Position numbers and translations under genes: made by a program. Under the pieces are notes generated by a model. The model had not been told where the DNA came from. It saw only the letters and a program-made list of their open reading frames with translations, and searched no databases. Below are positions 35,594 to 43,754 of a stretch of 62,817 nucleotides of DNA, in pieces. Positions within the stretch are counted from its first letter, which is position 1; each line of letters starts with the position of its first letter. The DNA is from a virus. The stretch is taken from IMG/VR virus record IMGVR_UViG_3300023184_000121, positions 1 through 62,817 of that record. One strand, given 5' to 3'.

Positions 35594-35863
35594 TTATTGT
35601 TTTTGTATATTGATGATGCGGCTGTCATCCTGAGTCGCGATAAATTCATGCATTTGGAACGCTGGCAGGTCAATGACCGCCCCGGCCTGAAACACTTGAT
35701 CTAGCACAGGAGTTATAACCCTGATGGATCCCCTTGCCACAATCGTGATGTGCTGCGTTGTCTCGTTGTGTCCGTGCGAAGGGAGAATGTCGTCAACTTG
35801 TGGAAAATCGTAAATTGAACCAACAATAATTCCAAATCTGAACGGCTTTGGTGTCACTACCAT
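35594..35863 (-). CDS. Small cupin-like protein
   Basis: With the ATG at 35863 (TGATATG junction) the protein has 89 residues: a beta-rich chain with H-G-H-N-E-T-T-Q-H-I-T-I-V-A-R-G-S and D-L-P-A-F-Q-M-H-E-F-I-A. The His/Glu spacing resembles the two conserved motifs of cupin barrels, as in small sugar-nucleotide isomerase-like proteins. Placement in the glycan cassette fits sugar modification, but the short length makes an enzymatic role uncertain. Confidence 0.55.
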   Translation of the reverse strand: MVVTPKPFRFGIIVGSIYDFPQVDDILPSHGHNETTQHITIVARGSIRVITPVLDQVFQAGAVIDLPAFQMHEFIATQDDSRIINIQKQ

Positions 35864-35864
35864 A

Positions 35865-36131
35865 TCACAAAACGGTTGGCTGCTCAGTGCTTGTGCATTC
35901 GGCAGGGTCAACGGGCGCTTTACGCGCCTTACTCAGCTCAAATAGCGGATCGATCGGACATTCTACAAACCCTTCACCCGTATACCTGTGTGTCTTCGGC
36001 GCTACCTGTAGGTCGTCTGGTATTTCAACCCAAATCACTCCGGGGAAATCTCCTTCAATTTTTTGATCTAAAACCTCGCAAAACCTGTACGGTTGCTCGG
36101 ATTCAAACGTCGTTATAAGAGCGTATTTCAT
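35865..36131 (-). CDS. Hypothetical 88-residue protein
   Basis: ATG at 36131, starting MKYALITTFESEQPYRFCE. It looks like a small alpha/beta protein with a Pro-rich C-terminus. It sits between the Gly-rich adhesin-like gene and the cupin-like gene. Similar short proteins often accompany phage tail-fibre genes, but no family is recognised. Confidence 0.6.
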   Translation of the reverse strand: MKYALITTFESEQPYRFCEVLDQKIEGDFPGVIWVEIPDDLQVAPKTHRYTGEGFVECPIDPLFELSKARKAPVDPAECTSTEQPTVL

Positions 36132-36134
36132 AAA

Positions 36135-36914
36135 TTAAGTAATTGATGACCCCCATTCAATCCTGACGTAGCCTCGATTAATCAATCCGCCATCAAGACA
36201 ATCTCCAACAGTAATTGCGTTTGTATATGTAGTTGCTCCAGACAAATTCATAGTAAAGTAAGCATACCCTCCTGCCCCGCCTCCTCCTACTGGGTATAAA
36301 TTACCAACTTGGTCTCCCACTACCCCTTTTCCATGACCTGCTAATGGAATGGCGTCTCCAACCCCATAACCTCCACCATTCCCCCCAATAGTTCCGCCTG
36401 TTGGATCGGGTGCGGGGTAGCCATAAAATGGGCCGGGAATGCCTTGATCTGGCCCGGCTCCTCCTCCTCCTCCGTAATGACTATAGCTTCTTCCATAGCA
36501 TCCGCAAAAATCAGTGTTAAACCCGCCGCCGCCGCCGCCTCCCATTGAGACTCCGTATGTCGCAACGCCCCGGGCTCCCGGTTCTCCGTCATATGCATAA
36601 CCTCCCGCTCCTCCACTGACTGATACAGCATACCCAGCCGTTCCAGACACGCCTCCTCCACTCCCTCCAGAAGAACTGAGGCTTGCGGGCCCAGCCCATA
36701 CTCCACCAGTTGCAATTACGGAAACTCCATTTGCAGAAAATGAACTTGAACCTCCATTTTGCTTAAATCCTCCTGCCCCAACAACATGAACTCTGACTCT
36801 AGTCACCCCAGCAGGAATCATCGCAGATGTGATGGACTGGTTTGTGCCTGCCGTTGTGAACTCAACAAAGCTGACGCCACTGCTGGCGCCAATAAATCCT
36901 GCTGAGATAATCAT
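36135..36914 (-). CDS. Gly-rich receptor-binding / adhesin-like protein
   Basis: The 259-residue protein (ATG at 36914, two bases after the upstream stop) has a beta N-terminal domain (F-T-T-A-G-T-N-Q-S...V-R-V-H-V-V-G-A-G-G) followed by many polyglycine stretches (G-G-S-G-G-G, G-G-G-G-G-G-G, Y-G-G-G-G-G-A-G). Interleaved glycine-rich helices of this kind occur in phage adhesins such as those at the tips of T-even fibres. It probably binds a host surface receptor. A Cys-Gly-Cys occurs mid-chain. Confidence 0.65.
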   Translation of the reverse strand: MIISAGFIGASSGVSFVEFTTAGTNQSITSAMIPAGVTRVRVHVVGAGGFKQNGGSSSFSANGVSVIATGGVWAGPASLSSSGGSGGGVSGTAGYAVSVSGGAGGYAYDGEPGARGVATYGVSMGGGGGGGFNTDFCGCYGRSYSHYGGGGGAGPDQGIPGPFYGYPAPDPTGGTIGGNGGGYGVGDAIPLAGHGKGVVGDQVGNLYPVGGGGAGGYAYFTMNLSGATTYTNAITVGDCLDGGLINRGYVRIEWGSSIT

Positions 36915-36916
36915 AA

Positions 36917-37546
36917 TTAAGCGGCGTCTCCAGCTAATGCCCAAGAGTCAGTCGCTGTTTTAATAAGCGTGACAATTGACCACTGAGTGTTTGTTTTTGT
37001 TTTGGATGATTGAAGCGTCACTCCGCCAGTGGCAACGATAGTCACTTGATTAGCGGATGCGCCAACCTGCTGAATAAGAATCTGCGTCCCAATTGGAAAC
37101 GCTTGAGCTGAGTTTAATGGAATGGTTACGTTGGCTGTCGCGGTAAACGGGATAAGTGTATTGGCGTCACTCAAAACCAGCGGATAGCTTGCAGATTTTG
37201 AGGCTTGAACCTGAAGCGTTTTAGGCTCGTATTGAGATGTTCCAGCATTCCATGCGAGCGTCTCGCCGTTGACAGGAGCCGTGCTTGCCACTGTGCGACC
37301 CTGAATCTTTCCAACGGTTGTCGAAACGGTTCCGCCATCTGTTGCGCTTGTTGGCGCAGCGGTAGTCCCAGTCACGTCGCCAGTCAATTGAGTTCGAGCG
37401 GCATCAACTACGAGGCTGTTCTCGTTTTTAAGATACAGACGAGACGTAAATTTGTTTGAAGCAAGCTCGCCAATAACGAGCGCACTGGCTAATGGCGCAG
37501 ATACAGACCCCGATGACGAGTTGGTTTTTGGGATTAAAGCGGCCAT
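36917..37546 (-). CDS. Tail-fibre-like protein (209 residues)
   Basis: The N-terminal part has A-L-V-I-G-E-L-A-S-N-K-F-T-S-R-L-Y-L-K, a short module common at the start of phage fibres, followed by a Thr/Val-rich region and a C-terminal beta domain (YPLVLSDANTLIPFTATAN... F-P-I-G-T-Q-I-L-I-Q-Q) seen in fibre tips. It lies between the collagen-like fibre and the Gly-rich adhesin, so the three probably build one fibre complex. Confidence 0.65.
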   Translation of the reverse strand: MAALIPKTNSSSGSVSAPLASALVIGELASNKFTSRLYLKNENSLVVDAARTQLTGDVTGTTAAPTSATDGGTVSTTVGKIQGRTVASTAPVNGETLAWNAGTSQYEPKTLQVQASKSASYPLVLSDANTLIPFTATANVTIPLNSAQAFPIGTQILIQQVGASANQVTIVATGGVTLQSSKTKTNTQWSIVTLIKTATDSWALAGDAA

Positions 37547-37548
37547 AA

Positions 37549-38853
37549 TTAGTAGGTTCCAAATGATTTTTGCGTGAGTACGTTATCTCTAGAAGAGGAG
37601 GAATTTGTCAACCACATGGTGCTTCCATCCCACTCCACTGCGTGAGCTTGTTCGGCGGACATTAAGCTGCCAGCTTGAAAATAAAATGGAGCTTGGTTAG
37701 CAGAAGTGCCATTTGCCCTAAAAGTCTGCGATCCTGTAAATGTATTTGCACCAAGGTTTTGAACGCCTGTTGCCCCGTTATAACCTGTTCCCCCTTGAAA
37801 CCCGGTTGCCCCAAATCCAGTGCTGCCCTGAAAGCCAGTAGCTCCAACGCCTGTACTGCCCTGAAAGCCAGTAGCTCCAACGCCTGTACTGCCCTGAAAG
37901 CCAGTAGCCCCCAGCCCAGTGGATCCCTGAAATCCAGAGCCAGTGCTACCTTGAAACCCGGTACTTCCTTGAAAGCCCGTCGATCCGATTCCAGTGGCTC
38001 CCTGAAATCCAGATCCAGTACTTCCCTGAAACCCGGTGCTCCCCTGAAGCCCGGTTGATCCAATTCCAGTGGATCCCTGAAATCCAGAGCCAGTACTGCC
38101 TTGATAGCCAGTGCTGCCTTGATAACCCGTTGATCCAATTCCAGTTGCTCCTACTGGGCCGCCAGCCGGGCCAGTGCTCCCAGAAAAACCTGTCGCACCC
38201 TGAAACCCAGCACCTGTACTGCCCTGAAATCCAGTGCTGCCTCGAGGCCCGGTGCTGCCGTCAAATCCAGTCGCGCCGCTTCCCGTGCTGCCGCGAAGCC
38301 CGGTACTGCCCTGATAACCAGTACTGCCGTCAAATCCAGTACTCCCGCGAAGCCCCGTACTGCCGTCAAATCCCGTGCTGCCGCGAAGCCCGGTACTGCC
38401 CTGATAACCAGTTGCTCCGGCTCCAGTTGCTCCAATCCCGGTGCTGCCTTGATACCCGGTGCTGCCCTGATACCCGGTGCTGCCCTGAAACCCGGTTGAT
38501 CCAACCCCAGTCGCGCCGCTTCCCGTACTACCCTGATACCCGGTACTACCCTGATACCCAGTGCTGCCCCGATAACCAGTTGCGCCGATGATAGCTGAAG
38601 CCTGAAGCGCCCTTATGAAATAGCACATCAATCCTTCGCCGACGTTCCTTGGAATGCCAAATACTGTCTGAGCTTGATTTGGGTCGCAGGTCGTCCAAGT
38701 CACCCTTCCGCTGACCACGTTCTTTTGCACATCCCCGTAAAGTGCCTGAATCAAATTTGCAATCAGGCTTGGGACAGACTCCGCCGAAACGCTTGGATAC
38801 GGCACATCCAAAGTGCAGGCTTGCCCATAGGGATTATTACAATCGCAGCTCAT
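37549..38853 (-). CDS. Collagen-like tail fibre (434 residues)
   Basis: The N-terminal 90 residues ([20 protein letters not shown] and on) form an attachment domain with five cysteines. Residues about 90-362 are Gly-X-Y triplets such as [13 protein letters not shown], which would fold as a trimeric collagen-like rod. The end (V-E-W-D-G, then [13 protein letters not shown]) is a cap domain shared with the 689-residue fibre. Such rods often serve as sites for sugar attachment, and glycosyltransferases follow downstream. Confidence 0.85.
   Translation of the reverse strand: MSCDCNNPYGQACTLDVPYPSVSAESVPSLIANLIQALYGDVQKNVVSGRVTWTTCDPNQAQTVFGIPRNVGEGLMCYFIRALQASAIIGATGYRGSTGYQGSTGYQGSTGSGATGVGSTGFQGSTGYQGSTGYQGSTGIGATGAGATGYQGSTGLRGSTGFDGSTGLRGSTGFDGSTGYQGSTGLRGSTGSGATGFDGSTGPRGSTGFQGSTGAGFQGATGFSGSTGPAGGPVGATGIGSTGYQGSTGYQGSTGSGFQGSTGIGSTGLQGSTGFQGSTGSGFQGATGIGSTGFQGSTGFQGSTGSGFQGSTGLGATGFQGSTGVGATGFQGSTGVGATGFQGSTGFGATGFQGGTGYNGATGVQNLGANTFTGSQTFRANGTSANQAPFYFQAGSLMSAEQAHAVEWDGSTMWLTNSSSSRDNVLTQKSFGTY
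37766..38586. repeat. Degenerate tandem repeats coding for Gly-X-Y triplets
   Basis: About 820 bases of 9-, 18- and 27-base units (plus-strand phrases such as ccagtactgccctgaaaccc) encode the collagen-like rod. Units vary mainly at third positions, with some near-exact local duplications, so unequal recombination is likely to change rod length. Confidence 0.85.
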
Positions 38854-38857
38854 AAAA

Positions 38858-39103
38858 TCAGTGGTTATCTCGTTGTTTTAGCGCAGAAACCGCATTGAGA
38901 ATATCTTTCTCGCACGCGGCGTACCGAGCGGCGGAATGCCAAACCTCATTTCCCGATGCCGTGTACGTCTGGCCCGGGGACAGGCGCAGGATCCCCCCGG
39001 GATGGGACAATGCCGGAGGAACTGAGGAGACGGTCGCGCAGGACGTCAGCGCGAGCGTCGTCGCCATTTGCGCGAGCAGTGAGAATTTGATTTTGTACGT
39101 CAT
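38858..39103 (-). CDS. Outer-membrane spanin (Rz1-like lipoprotein)
   Basis: The 81-residue protein has a signal peptide with lipobox, [22 protein letters not shown], cleaved before C22, and then a short Pro-containing periplasmic part. That fits an o-spanin which, with the inner-membrane partner, fuses the membranes in the last step of lysis. Its first half lies inside the partner gene in another frame, the usual Rz/Rz1 nesting. Confidence 0.75.
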   Translation of the reverse strand: MTYKIKFSLLAQMATTLALTSCATVSSVPPALSHPGGILRLSPGQTYTASGNEVWHSAARYAACEKDILNAVSALKQRDNH

Positions 39104-39206
39104 CGCAGTAATTGGCTATGTCTCTCTCAAGCTCCCACCGGGCACGGATGCTCTTAATGCTAAGAAACGCCTCAAGGCACTTTAGGAGCGACAGCAGAAG
39201 CGGCAT
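38946..39206 (-). CDS. Inner-membrane spanin (Rz-like)
   Basis: The 86-residue protein has a short hydrophobic N-terminus (PLLLSLLKCLEAFLSI) and then a charged coiled-coil-like helix (R-A-R-W-E-L-E-R-D-I...R-A-D-V-L-R-D-R-L) ending in a Pro-rich tail. It overlaps the lipoprotein gene by about 158 bases in a different frame and the holin-like gene by 35 bases. The arrangement identifies it as the i-spanin more than its sequence does. Confidence 0.65.
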   Translation of the reverse strand: MPLLLSLLKCLEAFLSIKSIRARWELERDIANYCDDVQNQILTARANGDDARADVLRDRLLSSSGIVPSRGDPAPVPGPDVHGIGK

Positions 39207-39372
39207 TTTTCTCCTTTCGGAACACGTTAATCACGCCCACTGCCGCAAGCCCGGCGCTGATAATGGACTCAGCCATGTCCGGGCGGAGCTTTACGCCAAG
39301 GCCAGTCAGCAAAGAAATAATTCCGCGCCAAGTAGACGTCTCGTTAAGTCGCTCAATGATATACTGGATCAT
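39172..39372 (-). CDS. Holin-like small membrane protein
   Basis: The 66-residue protein starts at the ATG at 39372 (MIQYIIERLNETSTWRG). The pattern ERLxExSTWRGIISLLTGLGV, then E-S-I-I-S-A-G-L-A-A-V-G-V-I-N-V-F-R, gives two hydrophobic helices and a basic C-terminus, as in small phage holins that sit beside M15-type endolysins. It would make the membrane lesion that releases the endolysin. Confidence 0.72.
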   Translation of the reverse strand: MIQYIIERLNETSTWRGIISLLTGLGVKLRPDMAESIISAGLAAVGVINVFRKEKNAASAVAPKVP

Positions 39373-39395
39373 AGGTTTGTTTTTTTGGATTTGAT

Positions 39396-39863
39396 TTATG
39401 CTAAAGACACCCACTCTCCGCTTTTTTTGCGGTCGCGCAGTTGCGACAATCTAAGCGGAGTATCAAGTTCAAAATGGGGCTCGTCAACAATCGTCTTAAA
39501 GTTGCCGCCCCAGCGAATCCCGTGCTCTTTTGCAAGCTCGCTCGCTGCTTTATGCATGGCGCTGGCAGTTTTTGGATCACTCTCATCAAGATACTTGCCG
39601 CCTCGAAACACGCCGCAATCAATTGCGATGCCAAAGTTGTGCATTGAATTCCCGGGAGGTGCGTTCGTAACAACCTTGCCCGGAGCAGTGCGGCCCTGAG
39701 CGTAAATCTTTGCCTGCTCCTCCCATGAACGAGTTCCACATATCACTTTGTACTCAAGCCCCTTAGTTTGGGCTAGTGCCTGCGCCTCGAGCAAAAATGA
39801 CTCAAAACGCTTTTGAACGTCAGGATGCAATGTTGCTAAATTGGCTTTGGATCGTTCGTCCAT
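39396..39863 (-). CDS. Endolysin, M15-family peptidase
   Basis: The 155-residue enzyme has the M15/VanY-type zinc site: S73-M-H75-N-F-G-I-A-I-D82 and D-E-P-H130-F, with H75, D82 and H130 as metal ligands, and R45 in the C-G-T-R-S loop. These enzymes cut the peptide stem of peptidoglycan. No signal peptide is present, so export through a holin is expected. Normal family length. Confidence 0.9.
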   Translation of the reverse strand: MDERSKANLATLHPDVQKRFESFLLEAQALAQTKGLEYKVICGTRSWEEQAKIYAQGRTAPGKVVTNAPPGNSMHNFGIAIDCGVFRGGKYLDESDPKTASAMHKAASELAKEHGIRWGGNFKTIVDEPHFELDTPLRLSQLRDRKKSGEWVSLA

Positions 39864-39864
39864 A

Positions 39865-40092
39865 TTACTTGGTTATTTTTGACCAAAGCTCTTTACGGTC
39901 TCGCTCGCATTCAAGGATTGCCTCTTTCAAATCGTTAATCTGTTGCCCAAGCGCTTTCATGTGCTCGTGCCGCTCTTCGTTTAGCCTTGTAATGAGCCCT
40001 CTGTTCATTTGTTGAATAAAGGCAAGGGCAATACAGGCCATTATAAATGGAATCCCTTGGCTTTTTGAAGCTTCTATAAATAGCTGTTCCAT
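39865..40092 (-). CDS. Small membrane protein with coiled coil (possible second holin)
   Basis: The 75-residue protein has one membrane segment (G-I-P-F-I-M-A-C-I-A-L-A-F-I-Q) at about 13-28 followed by a charged coiled coil to the end, a layout seen in BhlA-like holins and in some i-spanins. It is directly upstream of the endolysin, so a lysis role is likely, but which one cannot be decided from the sequence. Confidence 0.6.
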   Translation of the reverse strand: MEQLFIEASKSQGIPFIMACIALAFIQQMNRGLITRLNEERHEHMKALGQQINDLKEAILECERDRKELWSKITK

Positions 40093-40095
40093 AAA

Positions 40096-42165
40096 TTAGT
40101 AGGTTCCGAATGCCCCAGCCGTTAGCAGGCTGTCTCTATTTGCCACAGTAAACGAGGAAGCGGTTCCTGTGTTTGTTGGGTTAGCGCCAACAGTAAACGT
40201 CGTGAGGCTGTTAATTGCGGTCACATACAACTGTGCTGCGCCAGTGATCCCAGACGCAATTGCCGCACCCACAACCAATCCTGACGTTGTTCCAGTGGTG
40301 AGCGTCACGGTAGTGCTACCTGTGGTCCAAGTTCCTGCCAATGAAATAACTGAGGTTAAGTATTCGGTTTTTCCGTCCCATTCAATGCTGCCGCCAACTG
40401 GAGTTGTTAACAGCGTCTGAGTGGTTCCGCTGTTAAATTGAGCTGGCGCAACTGTTGCGCTGTTGGCTGCAAAAATTTGGCGTCCGGTGTACGTATTTCC
40501 AACTGTTGTTGCGTTCGTAGATCTTGAGTAAATCAAGTTTGCGCTCAACGATTGCAACCCCACACTTATCAAGGATGTTCCAGCAACTGAAGATGTTATG
40601 CCAATTACCACGCCTTGGCTCGATGTCCCGTAGGCGGCCAAAATTGTTATCGGATAAGCGGCTCCAGTCCACCAGCTTGGGCGCGTCAAAATCATGCTCT
40701 GGCTCGCAGTTCCAAGCTGTGTCACCACCCATGGGCCGTTGGTGGGTGTCTGCGTTTGCGAAGTCATGCACAACGTTGTCCCGATTGCTAACGTAATACC
40801 TTCCACCGCAGCTTGTACACCTACTGGATAGGTGAAGGTGGTTGGCGTTGTTGCAAATATGGCGATGGTCGCAGGCGTTGATTGAGTGCCCGCAGGCGCT
40901 TGTGAAACAACAAATTGTGTCGAATTTGTGATACTTACAATAGCGCAGGACGCTAAATTAGTTGTGCTGAACGTATTACCCACAGACAACAAAGAGGTAT
41001 CTCCAGTTGTGAGGGTTATAGTGGTTGATGCGGTTGACCACGTCGCCTGATACGGCCCAGTCAACTGCAATGGATTTTGTTGCGCAAATTGGCGAACATC
41101 GACTATGTGAAACGGAGAACCAAGATTGTTAAGCGCGGTGTGCGCGTCCGTTGCGTTAGTCCCCCCGTTTGAAACAGAAACAGGCGTTGCAATGCTTGGG
41201 CCAGTAGCCCCCGTGGCCCCCTGTGTCCCGGCGCCAGTGGCCCCCTGTGTCCCGGCGCCAGTGGCCCCCTGAAACCCGGTTGCGCCCAAGCCAGTTGCTC
41301 CCTGTGCCCCTTGGGTTCCAAGCCCCGTTGCCCCTTGCAACCCTTGAGCTCCAATGCCCGTGGCGCCCTGATAACCAGTGGCCCCAATGCCCGTGGCCCC
41401 GGTAGCTCCAATGCCCGTGGCCCCGGTTGATCCCTGAGTTCCGCTCCCGGTAGCTCCTTGAAATCCCGTCGCTCCAATCCCGGTCGCCCCCTGATTCCCT
41501 GCACCCGTACTTCCCTGATACCCAGTGCTTCCTTGGAACCCCGTTGAACCGATCCCAGTGCTTCCTTGGAACCCCGTTGCTCCGCTGCCAGTTGCGCCTT
41601 GGTAACCCGTTGCCCCAGAAGAGCCAATGCCTGTACTGCCCTGAAAGCCAGCACCCGTACTACCTTGATAACCCGTACTACCTTGATACCCGGTCGAGCC
41701 AATCCCAGTGCTTCCTTGGTAACCTGTTGCTCCGCTACCAGTTGCTCCCTGATAGCCCGTGCTACCCTGATAACCAGTTGCGCCAACGCCAGTTGCACCT
41801 TGGGTGCCAATGCCAGTAGCGCCCTGCAAGCCTTGAGAGCCAATGCCAGTACTACCTTGATAGCCCGTAGCCCCAAGACCCGTAGCGCCTTGAAATCCCG
41901 TCGCTCCAAGCCCGGTCGAACCCTGCAACCCAATTCCTGTGCTGCCTTGATAGCCTGTGCTGCCGCTATACCCGGTTGCCCCAATGGTTCCGCCTCCTCC
42001 TCCTCCTCCATGAACAGAAATGTACTCCAGCAGCATCAAGACGTACTGCCTGTAGACCGCTGTGGATAAATTGCTATGAATACCCACAACTCCCGATGAT
42101 CCAGCAATTTGCTGAAGCAGGGTAAGCGCGTACTGCTGAAAGGCTGCTGTAGACAAGTTAGACAT
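40096..42165 (-). CDS. Collagen-like tail fibre (689 residues)
   Basis: The N-terminus contains an internal duplication ([20 protein letters not shown] and [20 protein letters not shown]) before a Gly-7 hinge. Gly-X-Y repeats run from about 60 to 322. The long C-terminal part has two related beta modules ([12 protein letters not shown] and [12 protein letters not shown]) and ends with [13 protein letters not shown], the same cap as in the 434-residue fibre. It is the first gene after the capsid gene. Confidence 0.85.
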   Translation of the reverse strand: MSNLSTAAFQQYALTLLQQIAGSSGVVGIHSNLSTAVYRQYVLMLLEYISVHGGGGGGGTIGATGYSGSTGYQGSTGIGLQGSTGLGATGFQGATGLGATGYQGSTGIGSQGLQGATGIGTQGATGVGATGYQGSTGYQGATGSGATGYQGSTGIGSTGYQGSTGYQGSTGAGFQGSTGIGSSGATGYQGATGSGATGFQGSTGIGSTGFQGSTGYQGSTGAGNQGATGIGATGFQGATGSGTQGSTGATGIGATGATGIGATGYQGATGIGAQGLQGATGLGTQGAQGATGLGATGFQGATGAGTQGATGAGTQGATGATGPSIATPVSVSNGGTNATDAHTALNNLGSPFHIVDVRQFAQQNPLQLTGPYQATWSTASTTITLTTGDTSLLSVGNTFSTTNLASCAIVSITNSTQFVVSQAPAGTQSTPATIAIFATTPTTFTYPVGVQAAVEGITLAIGTTLCMTSQTQTPTNGPWVVTQLGTASQSMILTRPSWWTGAAYPITILAAYGTSSQGVVIGITSSVAGTSLISVGLQSLSANLIYSRSTNATTVGNTYTGRQIFAANSATVAPAQFNSGTTQTLLTTPVGGSIEWDGKTEYLTSVISLAGTWTTGSTTVTLTTGTTSGLVVGAAIASGITGAAQLYVTAINSLTTFTVGANPTNTGTASSFTVANRDSLLTAGAFGTY
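41199..41985. repeat. Degenerate tandem repeats coding for Gly-X-Y triplets
   Basis: About 790 bases of short repeats encode the rod of the 689-residue fibre, with units such as [12 protein letters not shown] and GTQGATG. The repeats are similar to, but shorter and more Ala-rich than, those at 37766-38586, so the two rods share ancestry or have exchanged sequence. Confidence 0.85.
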
Positions 42166-42232
42166 AACCTTATGTAAGCTAATCAGAAGGGGCTGACATT
42201 AGCCAACCCCCTCTTCATTAACTTACCTAAGA
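42166..42232 (-). terminator. Imperfect stem-loop after the capsid gene
   Basis: GAAGGGGCT and AGCC-aa-CCCCCTCTTC (about 42186-42216) pair as an imperfect hairpin with a GACATT loop, directly after the major capsid stop and before the fibre start. There is no clear T-run, so it may act as an RNA-stabilising or attenuating structure that lowers fibre expression relative to capsid. Confidence 0.4.
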
Positions 42233-43486
42233 TTAGAAGCCTGTTGCGGCAGTGCTGCAAATCAGCGGCACGCCGTCAAACGGGCAGCGCTTATACAGAA
42301 CCGGGCAAACATTCTGCGGGCGAATCGGTTGCATCGCACGCTGGATCTGGTAGATATGCTGCCCGTAATCGAGGTACAGGTTGTCGCAGTTGTCGCGAAT
42401 CATCGTCCACTCGAGTTCCCCCATCGAGAGCTGAGGCGCGAATTTAAACGTCCCCTCACCCAGATTTTGCTCAGGAACCAAGCGCTTGAAGCTATCGCCT
42501 GCAATCACAAACCCCACCTCGTAGGGGGCATTAACCCACGCCGTGTTGCGGCGCTGCCCAAAGCCATTACTGACAGCAGTGGAGGTGATTGGACTGACAA
42601 GCGCCAAAGATCCATCAGCATTGAACCCGGTTGCGCGTAACGGTTGCTGATCGATGCCAAACGCAAACCCACGATAGCCCTCGAACTGGTAGCCGCTGAT
42701 GGACTCTTCGCCGAGCTTGAACGAACCAGTGGTAAGAGCAATAAGGTCTTCCTTAACGTCGGCGTCGTTTCGCAAGCCTTCGATTGCGTCGGCACCAAGC
42801 ATCACCTGAAAAAATTCGCCGTCTTTTGACTGAAACGGTTCTGCGAGCATTTCCTCACGCATAAACGTCCCGATTCGGTACAGCGTTTTGAAGTTCAGAG
42901 GAGCGTCAGGGCTTGTCCTCGTGGTGCCAGTGTCGATGGCCCAAGGAGTAGACAGCACCTGCATATCGCCGGACATACTAGCATTGAACCCCTTTGTGGA
43001 GTTCACGGTGTACTTGATGCCGGACTTGATCAGCAACTGATATCGAATATCAGCGTTGATGATTTGCATGATAGTCTTCTCGAGCGAAACCTGCGCCTGC
43101 AAGTAACTGCCCTTGAACGCAGTACGCGCCTGTTTAACGCAAACGCGAGGCCCGGCGCCGCGAAGCGTCTCAAGTTGGTAGCTGTACGTCGTAGTCCCGA
43201 CTTGGTCTGCCGTTGCCCCGACGCCGCACATAGAGACATCGTTAACAAACAGAGGCGCAGCAAGGGCGCCGTAAGTGCTGACAGAGGCAGCGTTGGGAAT
43301 GGACATTTCTTCAACAACGCTAACGACGGTGTCGGAAACATTAGGAAGCGTCCCCCCATCGAGGCTGTTAATATAGGGCGATTTCCGGGCTAAAACGCGG
43401 GCTATCTGGCCCACGATCCTGTTAGTGTCCTTGCTTGCAAAGTCTTGCACAGCAGAGAGAGCGATACAATTGGTTGGCGTTGCCAT
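42233..43486 (-). CDS. Major capsid protein
   Basis: The 417-residue protein is placed after portal and scaffold genes and before fibres, and its size and mixed composition fit a HK97-type or P22-type coat. It begins MATPTNCIALSAVQDFASKD, with an N-arm-like helix (R-I-V-G-Q-I-A-R-V-L-A-R-K-S-P), a long helix with T-A-F-K-G-S-Y-L-Q-A-Q-V-S-L-E, and many aromatic beta strands. No fold-specific motif is certain by eye; the call rests on context. The start codon is preceded by ten T residues on the coding strand and no Shine-Dalgarno site. Confidence 0.72.
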   Translation of the reverse strand: MATPTNCIALSAVQDFASKDTNRIVGQIARVLARKSPYINSLDGGTLPNVSDTVVSVVEEMSIPNAASVSTYGALAAPLFVNDVSMCGVGATADQVGTTTYSYQLETLRGAGPRVCVKQARTAFKGSYLQAQVSLEKTIMQIINADIRYQLLIKSGIKYTVNSTKGFNASMSGDMQVLSTPWAIDTGTTRTSPDAPLNFKTLYRIGTFMREEMLAEPFQSKDGEFFQVMLGADAIEGLRNDADVKEDLIALTTGSFKLGEESISGYQFEGYRGFAFGIDQQPLRATGFNADGSLALVSPITSTAVSNGFGQRRNTAWVNAPYEVGFVIAGDSFKRLVPEQNLGEGTFKFAPQLSMGELEWTMIRDNCDNLYLDYGQHIYQIQRAMQPIRPQNVCPVLYKRCPFDGVPLICSTAATGF

Positions 43487-43754
43487 AAAAAAAAAAGAGG
43501 TAACTGAACGTGTTCCTCAAGTGCCTACGGCGCCACACAGCGAACGATGCACCCGAGGTCGATCGCATCTGAAAAGACGGATCTTGGGTTTGTGTCTGCA
43601 TCGCCCCCGACCGGGTAGGGCATTTTAGCGGCCTGTGTGCAAATTAACGTCTCGCGAGACGAGCGCCATGCGGAAGCGCGTAACCGTGCTATAATTTATG
43701 ACATTGATTTTTCTGGACGCAAGCCATTTTCCGAATAAAAAGAACACATCTATT
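43487..43754. promoter_or_regulatory. Divergent control region between capsid and plus-strand gene
   Basis: Sole head-to-head gene pair in the window. It contains a perfect 14-base palindrome CGTCTCGCGAGACG (43648-43661), a possible operator, and a plus-strand TATAAT at 43690-43695 but no good -35 hexamer at the usual distance. The A-run at 43487-43496 abuts the capsid start. The capsid mRNA would have a leader of up to about 200 bases. Confidence 0.5.

Noticed and set aside
37766-38586. Regular short repeats resembling a CRISPR array
   Set aside because: Units are in-frame Gly-X-Y codons without unique spacers or a leader; they encode a collagen-like rod.
43690-43695. Standard sigma-70 promoter for the plus-strand gene
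   Set aside because: TATAAT is present but the hexamers 16-18 bases upstream (atgcgg, catgcg, ccatgc) are poor; kept only as part of a control region.
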